Shown one piece after another: positions 1 to 12,587 of a stretch of 64,000 nt of DNA. The notes beneath the pieces are model-generated. The model had not been told where the DNA came from. It saw nothing but the letters and a program-made list of their open reading frames with translations, and did not search any database. A program made the position numbers and the translations under genes. The stretch comes from Spisula solida (taxonomy: Eukaryota > Mollusca > Bivalvia > Venerida > Mactridae): positions 45,426,722 through 45,490,721 of the forward strand of contig OX365952.1 of the NCBI GenBank assembly GCA_947247005.1, read 5' to 3'. Position 1 is the stretch's first letter; every line of letters starts with the position of its first letter.

Positions 1-1770
1 AAGTGGACAATACACTTAACAAAATTTACAAGTGTGTACGTGTTTTACCGTATAACTTTGTTATTTATTAATATTTCTGCATGATTGTAATAAAATTAGC
101 TGCATTTGTTGAAAATTTCAACAAAATCAAACACAATTTGACCAAGTTATGGGTAAATATATACATGCACACTTATAAGATTTGTTTAGAGTACATATGA
201 TGCAAACTAAACCAATATATATGGTCACAGTATGGATAAAGGATCAGCACTAGGGTGCTGTTTTATCAAAGCACTTACGGAAATCTTAAACTTACGATCA
301 AATTTAAATTCTTAATGATTTGTTTACAACTATAAAGTGTGGTAAATGATTCAGTTACGGAAGTCCTACAGACCATATCAATCACCGATTTGCAGTTGTT
401 AAAGAATTATAAAGAATTTAAATTTGAGCGTAACTTTAAGATTTCAGCAAGTGCTTTGATAAAACAGTACCATGGAGAAGAACAAAGTCAATGTGAAATA
501 ATTACGCCGTCCGATTGGCTGAAAAATACAAATATTTCTTCTGCATTCGTTCCACTTTTTAACGTTTTATTCATGCGATAAGGAAAGCGTTAAAACAATA
601 AACACTTTGCATTTTTCTTAAGATAAGTATCATTTATTTGCAATTGCATGCTATCAATAGGACCAGCATTTAATGTGTTTCTTACTTATCACTGACAAAT
701 AATCAATTTTCAAATTTTGCTCATGCGTACTGCTGGAAGTAGCTCGAACCTCCTTAAAACTTCGCTAGTATCTGATTTTAATCATGATTGTTGTCCGGTT
801 ATCACAGCTTTGGTGTTTTAACACATGCAATAGTTTTCTCTTCCGCAATCATAGATCTGCTCCATATGCGGATATTAATACCGTAACCACACACACGCAC
901 GCACACAATTGACCCAACACAGAAAAATCGAACCGAACATAGCTGTAAGTACTGTACAATCACACATTTTCGTGGGTATTACGTGGACTTTGATAAAAAT
1001 GCATTTTCGTAGAAAAATAACAATTTTACAGTATCTTTAAACATGCATCCAATAATTATAAGTAAGGCTGATGGGATTTACACCTATCCTAATATGCATG
1101 TAGTTATAAGCTTACTTGTGTTTTTATTTTAATTTTCAATTCTCGGTTTCTTTAAGTAGAGAACGTTTGAAACCAGTTGTCGTGTTTCCGAATGGCTGTT
1201 TTTGTTAGTTTTTTTTCTATGTGATTTAAAGGTAATGGTAGGACAAGATGATAGGTTGCTTCTCTTCAAAAATACCACTAAAAATTTGACAATATCATGA
1301 CGTATATAGCAACTTAGCAAGCTATTTCAGTTGGTCATAAATATTTCACTTATAGTATACCACCAGAACCAATCGAGTAGTTCGTTCCAACTTTAACACG
1401 TCTGTTACAAACAACAAACATAGAAATAATAAATATTAAGCTTCTTAAGATAACATTATACGAATTATTTTTGTTCCAGTTTTAAAATATTTATCAAAGT
1501 TTTGGTTGAAAACGAAAGAGGTCATGTTGAAAATTCTGAAGGAGAATAAGCTTGTTTTTCTTTAAGTACAGAGTAGTTTTCAGGCCGTTTTGTCTTGTAT
1601 TCTCGAAATGGCATATTTCACTACCATTCTAAGCCATTGATTTATACCTATGTTTTGTCGTCATATGTGAGATACGTATCTTCCGTCGACACTAATCAAG
1701 TCATGTTTTGTGTTATTGCGTGTTGTACTCGTCCTCATTGTGTTTCAAAAATACATGTATTTAAACATTA
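1..1770. other. Gene-free AT-rich flank
   Basis: Apart from the inverted repeat at 255-470, I see no coding exon, RNA gene or recognisable repeat. Short ORFs here lack codon bias or domains. Confidence 0.6.
255..470. repeat. Long inverted repeat (foldback element)
   Basis: The left arm 255-330 begins GTGCTGTTTTATCAAAGCAC. The right arm 394-470 is its reverse complement with about 85% identity, and the loop is about 65 nt. No clear target duplication was found. An 80-codon ORF at 339-581 runs through the loop and right arm and is probably not a gene. Confidence 0.85.
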
Positions 1771-1771
1771 T

Positions 1772-2008
1772 CGTCTCCTCGATAGCCTAGTTATAGGGCG
1801 TCCGCATTGAGAGCGGGAGGTCCCGGGTTCATACCAAAGACGAAATAAGAATGGTACCAGAAATTCCCTGCTACACGCTCGGTATAAAAGGGAAACTGAC
1901 TTCTGTTCTCTCATACCCTCATGGCAGCAATAACATCGGGAATGAGGGGTCAAGAGTGATTTATAGAAGTTGGAAAAACGTGTTTTACAATCGACCTTAA
2001 ATAAATTA
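1772..2008 (+). mobile_element. tRNA-derived SINE, family 1, copy with B-box deletion
   Basis: It begins CCTCGATAGCCTAG (A-box-like) and shares its body (AAATTCCCTGCTA, CTCTCATACCCTC, ACAATCGACC) with copies at 28573-28830 and 55566-55812. About 18 nt present in the others right after GGGTTC are missing, removing the downstream half of the Pol III B box, so this copy is probably silent. Confidence 0.88.
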
Positions 2009-2032
2009 GTAATTCAATTCAATTCAATTCAA
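2009..2032. repeat. (AATTC)n microsatellite
   Basis: Four to five AATTC units directly after a SINE 3' end, possibly derived from the SINE tail. Confidence 0.8.
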
Positions 2033-4534
2033 ATTTATTTACACTCATTTCATGAATAACATGACATAAACTAGTATAAACTACCAGGAAGAACATCGGC
2101 CATACTTGAGTCTGAATAGTAGGATTTTAAAAAACAAAAATGCACCACTTTCGTTTTTATAAGAACACGGATGATAATAGCGAATAAGCTGTACTTGACC
2201 TTCCATTGTTTCTAACAAAGGCTTGTTATCACACTGCACTCAAGTTAGCAATCGTGAAAGCTCGGCCATTTCCGTTTATCTCCGGTAAATAACCTCGTGT
2301 CTAACTGTAGTTATACACCAATATGATTCGCCTGGGTTATAAGTCCCAGCTACGTTCTACGAGTCACGATGACAAGGCGAGTTGCACGAGAATCCAGTGT
2401 TACAGCTATGACGCATTTATTTTTAGAAACTCCAATATACTCTAGAAACCAAGTTTTATTAAAGCTTCTGATAATCAATTCATTTATATTTTTCATTTTA
2501 TGAAATAGATACCATATACTCGTGTTATTAAAATTGTTTCAATGTTTAAAATGTGGTATTTCCTTCAGAAAATTACGAAGGTCGTTTTCATTAACGAGGG
2601 AGGTAATTGTACCAGCTAATAAGCCACTCAATTTCAGCGTGGAATTATGTTCAATGTCAAATGGGTGAAAATGGAATGCGCGCAGTTAAATAGTGCGGGA
2701 TATTATCGTATTTAGAATCGAAATAAAAACTCTGTTCTTGTATATTGTCGGTGAATAAAACACGGGCACTCTTTCGGATATTTCAGGTTCACACTCGAGC
2801 TAGTTGGTATCCATTGAAAGTATTCAAGCTAAGCCTATATGTATTTGCATTCTCCTAAGCATAATGCCTTAAAATAGTCTATACAAGATAACCATTGATG
2901 CAAAGCATCAAAGGGCGCCGTAAAAGAAATTCTGAAAACTGTAAAGACATATATAATTGATCTTCATAAGAAACAGCAGGTGTGGCATTTTTCAAAATAT
3001 ATTGGCTATAGTGAATAATAACAAATATATTTTCATTTTGAATATTAAGGAACTTAAATCTGAATGACTCAGATAACGAATATGTCTATGATTTTGACTG
3101 ACTTGTCCATAAAGTCGATTTCCTTCGTGCAATATTCCATCAACATCTCTAGGTAAAAAAAACATGGTTAATATCGCGCGAACATTGAAAGAAAGCTAAC
3201 AATACTACAAGGGCCATAGCACTGCACTGATTACCACTAAATGGAGAAAAAATCGAGCTTCCTTGATGCCTATTTCCTAAAAAGAACTCTTACCATTCTG
3301 AAATAGACAGATAAGCAGTCTGCAAGTGACTGCTTTTAAATTCTGACGGTCCAGCCACTACAGACAGAGACCAAGTAGACCAAAACACGGCCGGAGTTTG
3401 CGCACAGATTTTTTGCGCACTTTCAGCTCTTAAAAAATATATGAAAACGTCAAACCACTATGAAATACATAGCATGTGCACGAAGAATGAACCTTAATCT
3501 CGCGATTGACACCAATAATAGTCATAAAATACAAATATGTACCTAAAACAGACAATAAATACACGATCATATCCATAATTTGACCTCGACCTGATATTCT
3601 TTGCAATCAGTGACAATATTTGCAATATTACAAATACAAATATCACCTTGTTTTGACGTACATTTTAATGATAAATGGAAATTAAAACACATAAAACGTA
3701 TAGTTCATGTATCATAATTTATTCCAACATTTACAAAAAGCATGATGTTTAAAGACCGTATAGATCTACATGTATATCAAAAATAAGAAAAACGAAATAA
3801 GTAACTAACTATAACATTACTAAATTAAAAAAATTATGAGCTATTAAAATAAAATCTACCGAACTCAAAAAAAAAAATTAAAAAATTAAAACCCAATATA
3901 TTTCTTCAGTGTACATAATCTACAATATGCTGGTCAATATACCGTGGGAAAGTTTGTTTTCAAACCCGTGTTCCGGACTGTACGGATAACGGTCTTTAGG
4001 CAATTCACGCGTAACGCGTACATCCTACTAACAGTGATTGTTTACATTAGGTTTTCGAGACGGCGCGTGCCGATTTATACAATCATTTTACTGATTTAAA
4101 AGGCCAATATTACCAGGTATTCGACGGGGTTAGTGTGATTTTGGGCGCTTATGGTTTCGACGCTAATAAGGCATCCCTGTATAGATTGTGAAATGGTTCT
4201 GAAACTGCGTTGCAATCAATATGGCGTCCAAAAATGAGCGAACGCCGTTCATGGTCACATGGTAAAACCAGCCAATGAAATAAATCGTTTCATTAAATGA
4301 CGACATCGTGTATGATGTAAACAACATAAAAAAAAATTAATACGCTAGTAAACACTAATGCGTAGAAGTTCATTAGCATAAATAACATAATTGTATTTTA
4401 ACAGAAATGTTTATAAAATGATTTTTTGTCAAAACATGTATTTATCATGAGTTTGTTTGCCTAAATATTCTGCATAAAGAAAATAAACGACGAACTATTT
4501 TCTGATTTAAAGGTAAACAAATGGCCAAAACAGT
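2033..4534. other. Gene-free region
   Basis: No exon, RNA gene or clear mobile element recognised. A CTCGGCCATTTCCGTTTATC block near 2260 recurs near 9886 and marks an old dispersed repeat. AT-rich low-complexity sequence at 3820-3900. Confidence 0.5.
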
Positions 4535-4695
4535 TCGCTATCATACAAATTGAGGCTCCACACGGGAAATTGTTTAAGAACTTCATACAAATTGAGGCTC
4601 AACACGGGGAATTGTCCATAAACTTCATACCAGTTGGGGCTCAATACGGGGAATTGTCCATAAACTTCGTACCAGTTGAGGCTCACCACGGGGGA
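4535..4695. repeat. 54-bp tandem array, 3 copies
   Basis: Repeats of GAGGCTCAACACGGGGAATT followed by a GTCCATAAACTTC block. They create short open frames on both strands that are repeat artefacts. Confidence 0.88.
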
Positions 4696-5337
4696 ATTGT
4701 CTTACAGCTCATTATAACAAAGTCCTACAATACAGACGCCGCGATCCATCGCGGCGCCAATAACAGGTTAAAAACATTCAGAACATTCATCATCTTATTA
4801 AATGGGATGTATTGTATTTGAAATTGAGACTGCTCTCAAATTTTCAGGATCAACTCTCAAACCCAGATTTATGGATTAAGATTTAAACATGGTTTCAAGA
4901 CAGTAAGCGATTGGTATTGTGTAAAAAATGTACTGATCTTTGAAACTATTTTATAAAAGAGTGGAAAAGGACATCAACAAAACAAAAGATGGAAACTTGA
5001 ATGGAAATCTCAGACAACTTAGTGGCGGCTCTCCCTATGCCATGAAGCACAATACAGAACATATACTCAGGCGCGCTCCCGAACATTGGGGCGGGTTTTC
5101 CGCTCCCTTTAGTTCGATTTTTTTTAAACCAAAGCATAATTGGGGCCATTTCCGTGACTTTCCATGACTTTTATCGTGCTTTCTGAATGATAAAAACTTC
5201 GAATTGTTGTTTGTAGTATTACTGTATCAGCGGCCAAGTTGATAAAAGATGCCATCCACCGACTGGTTTATGTGGATTTCCTTCTTTATTTAACTAAAAG
5301 TATGGACGGAATGAACCTCATAAACCATTGGATGTTG

Positions 5338-5404
5338 GCCGGGACGGACGGACGGACGACGGACGAAGAGTGATCACTAAAGCTTTGTGACAGGTGAGCT
5401 AATA
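5338..5404 (+). mobile_element. Pearl-like element, right-end fragment
   Basis: (GACG)n followed by GAAGAGTGATCAC and the terminal GTGACAGGTGAGCTAA. The left half of the terminal hairpin is lost. About 470 nt upstream of the Toll-like receptor start. Confidence 0.8.
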
Positions 5405-5419
5405 ATGTTACTCTTACAC

Positions 5420-5548
5420 CATCTTTATTTCATTGTACCAAACTGTTATTTTATGACGGCCTTATTTCATAGTACCAAACTGTTATTTTATGACGGCCTT
5501 ATTTCGTAGTACCAAACTGTTATTTTATGACGGCCTTATTACATAGAA
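5420..5548. repeat. About 50-bp tandem array, 3 copies, upstream of the Toll-like receptor gene
   Basis: CCAAACTGTTATTTTATGAC followed by GGCCTTATTTC, repeated three times at about 300-450 nt before the receptor start codon. Confidence 0.9.
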
Positions 5549-5870
5549 CTTGAAGTGTTTACATTAAGTTATATAACCTGGTACTTACAGTTTAACCAAC
5601 CATACACGTTAATGGTGAACCACGTGTGATAACAAATAAGTTGGAACACTAAAAGTGTCGTTAGATTTAATCTTATGCGAATGTATAGATCATTGGGACG
5701 CCTCAAATATTACTGACGTAGCATGGCGGTCGATGACGGAAAGACCCGACTAGTTAGGATTGATGTACAATAAAAGGACATGTAGTTACAAAGGACATAT
5801 TTCAACGGGATGTAATAACAAATTTATACATGGTTCAAACGTTCATAGATTTTGAGGATTCGTAATCACA

Positions 5871-8111
5871 ATGCATATAAAACATTCAACGTGCGTTCTT
5901 TCAATTCTAGCTACTTTGTCACTCGGTGTAGCACTAGCATCGAACATTTCGGTAGCAAATATCTCGCAATGTGCTCCAGATCACGACAGAACAATATGGA
6001 AGTGTAACTATATTCCTCAGGACATACCAGAAGGATTCTCGAGGGTCGATATTGAAGTAAGAGACTTGGATATATATTGTTATAACACTAGTTTCAAAAC
6101 AGCAAACTGGCAACACGTGGAGTATCTCAAACTATTTCAAACAGACTGGACAAGCGATGTTGATGTGTTTTTCAATGCATACTGTTTCCGAAACTTAAGA
6201 AATCTGAAATATTTAGGGATAAACATCGGGATACATCTTCATCTCTCTCCGGATGCCTTCACTGATGTTCGATCTGTGGAGATACTCAGTATGGCTGATT
6301 GTGTAAGAATTGACTGGGATGCTTTGAGGCGATCCCTAGATGGTACTGACAAACTCCCTAACCTGACTGATCTGGATTTGTCTAACGTTGACGGTGTACT
6401 TGGACCTGTCGCCATTGGTGAGAAAGAAGCACATGCTTTGGGTAAGCGGAATTTAACGGGGCTGAATCTAAGTGGAATGCAAGTGTCTTTTCTAAATTTT
6501 ACTGCCTTATTACGACTAACACTGACACACGCTGCGCGTCTGAATTTAACATCAATGAACCTTAATGACTTTGTTTATGATGGAACAATAGATGAAATAT
6601 CCCACCTTATAGAAGTAGATCTTAGCTATATGGTTTTGCCGAAGTTTTCTTTGCCCTCTGGTTTGATAAAGTTGTACAATTTGAAGTTGAAAATCGATCC
6701 AACCGGCAAAAGATTTTATAACATGTTTTATATTAGAAAAGTCATTGCCGACGGTACTCTCAGTAATAATATATTTGAACTTTATAACTGTGAACTTATT
6801 CTCAATGTTTTTATTCCAATGTTTACGGAGACAATAAACGTTAGAAATAACAATTTTAAACATATTGACATTAACGTATCTGGACACGCGGTGTATAGGA
6901 ATACGACGATTAAACACGTTGATCTCTCTGGTAATGGCATGGACTTCCTTCATCCGGCTATATTATCACTGGCACCAAACCTAGTTTCATTAAAATTATC
7001 AGAAAACAGACTTGTTCAAATGGTACAGAAAAACGGTACGTTATTTGAAAAGCTGTTCTTTTCTAACGCCAAGTTGAAAATTCTTGACTTGTCGACAAAT
7101 GGCTTAGAGTTTCTGCCAGAACATCTGTTTATTTATAATATTGACCTTGAAGAAATCAACCTATCCAATAATTTACTCCAGCAAGTACATGTGGAATTGG
7201 ACAATCTTGTCCAACTTAAAATTCTAGATGTAAGCAGCAATCGAATTACAATCTTGGATTCTACGTCTTTGGAAATCTTGAACCGTCTTATCATAAGCTT
7301 ACGATCACAGGGACAACTTATGTTGAGGATGGAAAACAATCCAATATCGTGTTCAAAGTGTGAATCTAAATCATTCATAACATGGCTGACGACAACGAGT
7401 AGCGTTAATCTAACTGCACAGAAAATAACATGCACACAGGAAGATGGAAAACAAGGGGACATTGACGAGTTACAAGTTCAACATATAAAGACTATCTGCA
7501 ATAGGATGACCATTATATTAATATGTTTGGTAACATTTGGCATTGTGTGCATCGGGGCTATTATATTGACCTATGTCCTCGCACGCCGTCGTAAGATACG
7601 CAGGCACCGTTTGAAACAAACCGAATTAATGGCCAATATTCAGGAAGGTGATGGCGTGTATGAGTTTGTGGCCATGCTATCCTACAATAACGAAGACGAA
7701 GAGTTTATCCGCCAGTATGTGTTAGATCCACTGAACAACACACTACAAGATATAACCGGTGTAGATAGAGACCTTGTTCTTACAGGAGATCAACATTTTC
7801 GTCCCGGATACATGGTACATAATGAGATAGCTTCAAGTCTGGACAGAGTTTCTCTAGTGATGTTACTTATCACAAACGAGTTCTGTACCAGTGGATACTG
7901 TCTTAGTGAGTTAGACCAAGCCTGGATACATCGTAAGCCTATACTATTCATGTTTAAGGACGATGTCAATGTAAACCTCATGTCTCCGATTATGAAAACA
8001 ATCTATAAGAAAAATGTTAGAATTTTGTGGACAATGGAGGAAGATGGATACGTGCTGAAAACAACATGGGACAATGTGTGTCATGCAATACTTGAGCTTA
8101 TTATAGAATGA
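5871..8111 (+). CDS. TLR: Toll-like receptor, intronless ORF, complete
   Basis: A 746-residue type I membrane receptor of the Toll family, expected to sense ligands through its ectodomain and signal through a cytoplasmic TIR domain. Residues 1-24 form a hydrophobic signal peptide ending near ALAS. Leucine-rich repeats follow, clearest at LKILDLSTNGLEFL, LEEINLSNNLLQQV and LKILDVSSNRITIL. A single C-terminal cysteine cap (about residues 490-543, CSKC then two later Cys) makes it the single-cysteine-cluster type. A membrane helix (about 545-570) is followed by a basic stop-transfer run (RRRKIRRHR). The TIR domain starts near residue 597: box 1 is YEFVAMLSY, the BB-loop is FRPG, and box 2 continues to SLVMLLITNEF. 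The ATG is chosen because it opens the signal peptide. The coding region has no intron; an upstream untranslated exon cannot be excluded. Several N-glycosylation sequons are present. The exact TLR subtype cannot be set from sequence alone. Confidence 0.95.
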   Translation: MHIKHSTCVLSILATLSLGVALASNISVANISQCAPDHDRTIWKCNYIPQDIPEGFSRVDIEVRDLDIYCYNTSFKTANWQHVEYLKLFQTDWTSDVDVFFNAYCFRNLRNLKYLGINIGIHLHLSPDAFTDVRSVEILSMADCVRIDWDALRRSLDGTDKLPNLTDLDLSNVDGVLGPVAIGEKEAHALGKRNLTGLNLSGMQVSFLNFTALLRLTLTHAARLNLTSMNLNDFVYDGTIDEISHLIEVDLSYMVLPKFSLPSGLIKLYNLKLKIDPTGKRFYNMFYIRKVIADGTLSNNIFELYNCELILNVFIPMFTETINVRNNNFKHIDINVSGHAVYRNTTIKHVDLSGNGMDFLHPAILSLAPNLVSLKLSENRLVQMVQKNGTLFEKLFFSNAKLKILDLSTNGLEFLPEHLFIYNIDLEEINLSNNLLQQVHVELDNLVQLKILDVSSNRITILDSTSLEILNRLIISLRSQGQLMLRMENNPISCSKCESKSFITWLTTTSSVNLTAQKITCTQEDGKQGDIDELQVQHIKTICNRMTIILICLVTFGIVCIGAIILTYVLARRRKIRRHRLKQTELMANIQEGDGVYEFVAMLSYNNEDEEFIRQYVLDPLNNTLQDITGVDRDLVLTGDQHFRPGYMVHNEIASSLDRVSLVMLLITNEFCTSGYCLSELDQAWIHRKPILFMFKDDVNVNLMSPIMKTIYKKNVRILWTMEEDGYVLKTTWDNVCHAILELIIE

Positions 8112-8389
8112 TACAAGTATAGGCACCGTCGTCGTTGTGGTAGGGAGTTTAAATCCCAACACTGGGCTATGTCATGTTATGTTAATCTCCTGTTTGTTTT
8201 GACATACAATAGAAATATTTCAGCTGCAATTCTATCACAATTTGATAATAATATTATACTGTATTATGTTTATTGATGTTTTGTCACGAAATGATGCGAC
8301 ATAGCTGTTTTCAAAACATTGCAGTTAATTATAGATGTAGTGATCATAAGAAGGAATTTAATACCAAAAAATGACCACGCTCTCTCACT

Positions 8390-8640
8390 CAATCCTCAAA
8401 GCGCCGTCTGGTGCTTGAATCGACTACAAGGGACCTCAAACTAGATCGGTCTGCAAGAACTTTATGCATCTTCTCCATTGTTTGACCTCGTCTCTAAGGT
8501 TCGTCTCCAAGTCTCTTTTGATCGGCCTCTATTTCTTTTACCTTGATGTTTCTAAAGTAGGGCTACCAACTGGGCAACGAGTTAGGAGGCATGCGATATA
8601 TGTACTCGAGCCATCGCCAGTGTCTTGTTTGGGTGTTCTC
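8390..8640 (-). pseudogene. LINE reverse-transcriptase 3' remnant
   Basis: Reverse-strand translation reads RHWRWLEYIYRMPPNSLPS, then a region like the KRxRGRPKxTWRRT tail of LINE polyproteins (KVKEIEADQKRLGDE), and ends SSLRSLVVDSSTRRR. In-frame stops and substitutions show that it is dead. It lies 280 nt after the Toll-like receptor stop. Confidence 0.75.
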
Positions 8641-8910
8641 TGATCTTGTGCGAGTCAATGCCATGACTGTTCATTTTAGATGATGTTGGATCAGAAGATC
8701 TTCATGAGGGCTTGTAATGTTTTTTTCTGGATGACTGGTCGATAACGAGTTGTATAACACTGGCTGCTGAAGACAGATGTTTGTTGAATGCATGTGACGA
8801 TCAGCACATATTGTATAGTATATTTTGTCTTATATATAGTGTGTTATCTGGCTATGTATTATGTACATATACCACATACATGTATACCATATTCTCACTG
8901 TGTTATCAGT

Positions 8911-8916
8911 AATAAA
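8911..8916 (+). terminator. Candidate polyadenylation signal for the Toll-like receptor gene
   Basis: An AATAAA hexamer lies about 800 nt after the receptor stop codon and is followed by a GT-containing stretch. It is the first canonical hexamer I noticed downstream. If used, the 3' UTR would include an antisense LINE remnant (8390-8640). Inference only. Confidence 0.3.
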
Positions 8917-9935
8917 AGTGTTCATACCAATCAATTGATTTCATTCAATCTCATTTCAGTACGTTAACTTGAAAGGGAGATGTTAACAAATTCGAAAAAC
9001 TATTCATCAAAGCTACAGGGTCTTCCATAAGTTTGTGTTTTACCTGAACAACCGAATAGTAATATCAACATTAGCTTCCCAATGATTGATTAACTGCTAT
9101 AATATAGTCGTATTCACAAACTTTAAGCATCTTAGTGGAAAACTTAAATATTTTGACTTAAGATCAAAATAATTTGTACCGCTCTTATTTCCCGCTAATT
9201 GAAGATTAACACATGTTATCTTTGCATACCATAGATCTTCAAACATAAAATTATATAAAACATAAGTTTGATGTTCTTGTTCTTGAAATACTTAAGAAAA
9301 ATCTAAGTTTTCTACTAAGACGTTGTATGAATGTCTTCCCAGGTGTTCAGCATAAGAATATAGCCCAAGTGGTCCACTCTACAACCCAACAGCTAGTGTC
9401 ATTTGGATAATTTCTCATAACATTGGGTTGTTACGGTAACACACATTATGGAACACCCTGTATATACACATTATTCGGGTCCACTCTACAACCAAACAGC
9501 ATGTAGCATTTCAGTCATGAAAGTAAATTTTTCCTTGGAGTTAAAAAATGCAATATCCTTTGACAGATGCAAATGCTGGATGTTGTATAGAGGTTGTTGG
9601 CTCTACAGAGGTTAAACGTAAATTATCAGCTAAGGGAAATTTTAAAGATGTTGTTACCTCCACTCTTCTGATTTCCCTCTGTCCCTTTAAATCATATGGT
9701 CGGATACCATGATACGGAAAATTAATGTTGTACATGTACTTAACAAACGGAAATTAAAGATACACTTAACTTTAAGATAATGTAACAAAACTCCCGTGAA
9801 TTATTACACAAGGATGACTTAAATAGTCACGACAAAATTATACTCGTCTTGAGTGGCTAAACAGTTTAACTGCAGCAATCGTGCAAACTCGGCCATTTCT
9901 GTTTGTCTCCGGTAAATATACGCACGTCAATTACA

Positions 9936-11190
9936 ACAACAACAACAACAAATAAACTTTATTGCAATTCGGCTTTGGCAACGAAAAACATAGACATATA
10001 TACACACAAATTATACATACTAACATATATACATGGTACATTATATACACAAAGAGATGAGTACATGTAAAATAAAGCACGTTATGTTCAAATAAATGTA
10101 GTTTGATAGTAGTCCAAAATAGGTTACTTAGAACATTAGGTTGTTCTTATGTCAAAGGAATGTTTCAAGAAGTAGCAAATATCATATAGAGATTTCTTAT
10201 TTTCAGTATTCATTAGATTGTTAAACATTGATAGGGAGGGCCATCTGATAAAAGGCATGTATTTTTGTCTTAGATTATAATATTTATCGCATGTCATTAG
10301 GAAATGGTATTCTGTTTCTACGAGCTTTTTTTGCAGTTTTGACATATTCGGTTAGCTCTGTCTGTGTTATTGTATCGCCCTGTTTCAATGGCTAGACAGT
10401 GAGCGGATACCCTAAATCTTTTAAAATGTTTTCTGAGAAAGTCGTTACTGATTAAGTCGAGATAATTCTCAAAAGTGAATGTTGTTTTAAAACTCAAGTA
10501 TTGTTGCATTTTTGACATTTGGCCTAGCTTATTTCTCCATTCCTGTTGAAACTGGTCTCTTATTCTGGTTTTAAACATAGTCTGATAGTTGTATTTCATT
10601 GTGAAATTGAGTATCAATGTATGCAGTTATTTTATAATACCACGAGTTTTTTGACAAATTTACATCATTTTGTTGATTAAGCCATATGTAATAAGGTTCC
10701 AGGATTGTTTCGTATTTTGCACCAAAGATTTAGACTTCTTTCCTTGCATACTATTGAAACTGGATATTTTCCCAGTTCGCCTAGAACTGCCATATTAGGT
10801 GTTGATGATTTGACGCCTAGAATCTTTTTATAGTATTGAATTTGAACCCTATCGAATATATCCGTATTATACAATCCTAGTATTACAGAACAGTAAAGGA
10901 GAATGGGTTCAACCATGCGCTCAAATAGGTATAACTTTGTACTGACGTCGAATTTCAGTCTGGAATAAATAGAATATAGGCCGTTTATAGCTTTCAATGC
11001 TTGGTCAGATAACGTTTTAACTGCCTCTTTCATATAGCCATTATAGACAAATTTAACACCAATATAGACAAATGAATCAACAACTTCAATCGGTACATCA
11101 TTAATGAGCCAAACTGGAGGTTCAGTACAATGTATAAATGCTGAGGTGTTCAGAATGTCAATTGAAGGTCGGCTGACTTTAGTACCCTAG
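9936..11190 (-). pseudogene. 5'-truncated LINE, reverse-transcriptase C-terminal part
   Basis: Reverse-strand frames in order: a region with VVDSFVYIGVKFVYNGYM and TLSDQALKAINGLYSIYSRL (10677-11120), then WRNKLGQMSKMQQYLSF to RANRICQNCKKSS (10318-10617), then ETEYHFLMTCDKYYNLRQKY (10136-10345), the usual C-terminal zinc-finger-like tail of such LINEs. At least two frame breaks. The 3' end has AATAAA followed by a GTT-repeat tail (9937-9952 on the plus strand reads as CAA repeats), typical of a retrotransposed end. No endonuclease part remains. Confidence 0.85.
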
Positions 11191-11331
11191 GCAAAACACT
11201 GACATTGATTGCAGCCAAATGTTATAAGATACGATTTATTTTGAGTCGGCAAGACCATCAAACAAGTAAACATAAGCTCGTGTGAGCTTTTGAATCGACA
11301 ATTATTATACACAAAAAGGGGATATACATGT

Positions 11332-11540
11332 ATAGTGTGCTCAGGATAATTAATGTGATGTTTACAAACATGGATCGATTTGGTCAACTGTTGCGAAATT
11401 GGTTTTACAAATTGCCTGAGTAAACAGATATGGTCAGTTTTGTACTAAAAACATCACTGATAAATCGTGCACATCTGGTTAATCCACCTTTGTGGAATAT
11501 ACTAAATTTTCCCCGCCTTTCTCGTTATCGTGAGCACACT
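11332..11540. mobile_element. AGTGTGCTCAGGATAAT MITE
   Basis: Same family as 57228-57434. The right terminus GTTATCGTGAGCACACT has two changes. Interior GGTCAACTGTTGCGAAATTG. The 94-codon ORF starting at 11430 is fortuitous. Confidence 0.82.
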
Positions 11541-12587
11541 TTACCACCTAATACTTCATGTCTGCGTTTCTCTCTCATTGTGTATATTGTCCGCGTTATT
11601 CCCTCATTGACTCATATTTTGTCTGTTTTTTTGAATGTCATCTTTGCGTTTTCCCCTCTTGGTCTTTCTATCACCTCGGTCTTTATTCATTGCAATATAC
11701 CTCTGACATATTAACTAGGCGCCATATTGAACTATTTTCGGTCACATGATTACAAAATGGCTGTCCCTGTCACAATTACACAACACATAATTACACAAGG
11801 TTAGCTTTTAAAAAAGCTAGAAGTGCAGGAGAGCTGTTGTGGACATGAATAGAACAATGTGCTTAAATGGTTTTGTTTTGGGTTTAACGCTGTTTCTGAA
11901 CAACGGATTAATTTGGCATAAAACAGTCTACAATTTCGTACTTTTATTAAGCCATTCAAACTGTCTTCACTATAAGTTCTATGTATATTTCAAAGGTTTC
12001 ATTAAAATAATATTATAATAATAAAGTTCAGATAATCATGACTTTTTTGTTTCTCTACACCATGGAATTATCGTTTATATGATCTTTGTCTACACATACA
12101 TATTACTTGGGTAGCTGCAGCATTTGTTAGTGAACTTGATATGCAATCCGGCCATCCGGGTTCGACATCCAACTTCAACAAGTCGTACCAGGCCTTTCAT
12201 GAAGTAGTGTCCATTTCCTCATGTTGCTTAGTTGCTGGTTCTTGTGGAAGGGTAAATTGGCAATGGTTACAATACAGTCCAGGAAAACTGGTAAGGTTAA
12301 TCGAAACCATATATAACTGATAAATTGTGCAGAATTAAACGGCGTTAAACCTACTATTTGTGTGATTATTATTTTGGGTAATTTTACTATAATAACAATG
12401 TAAAGCATGTTTTGGGGCTTAATTAATCCAAGCACTGATTTCAGGAGAAAACACGAAAATAAGAGACAAAAGTATACAACCCGAGCCACTTCTAGCTTTT
12501 TTAAAAACTAACATTGTAACCACAACAAATATGGCCGCACCCGTGAGAAATGCTGACCGCTTTTGAAAGGCCATTTTTCATTGGCTA

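Noticed and set aside
339..581. 80-codon open frame near the left edge
   Set aside because: It overlaps the loop and arm of an inverted repeat, has no recognisable domain and has no support beyond length.
11430..11714. 94-codon + strand hydrophobic frame
   Set aside because: Partly inside a MITE; no start context, homologous family or neighbouring exon.
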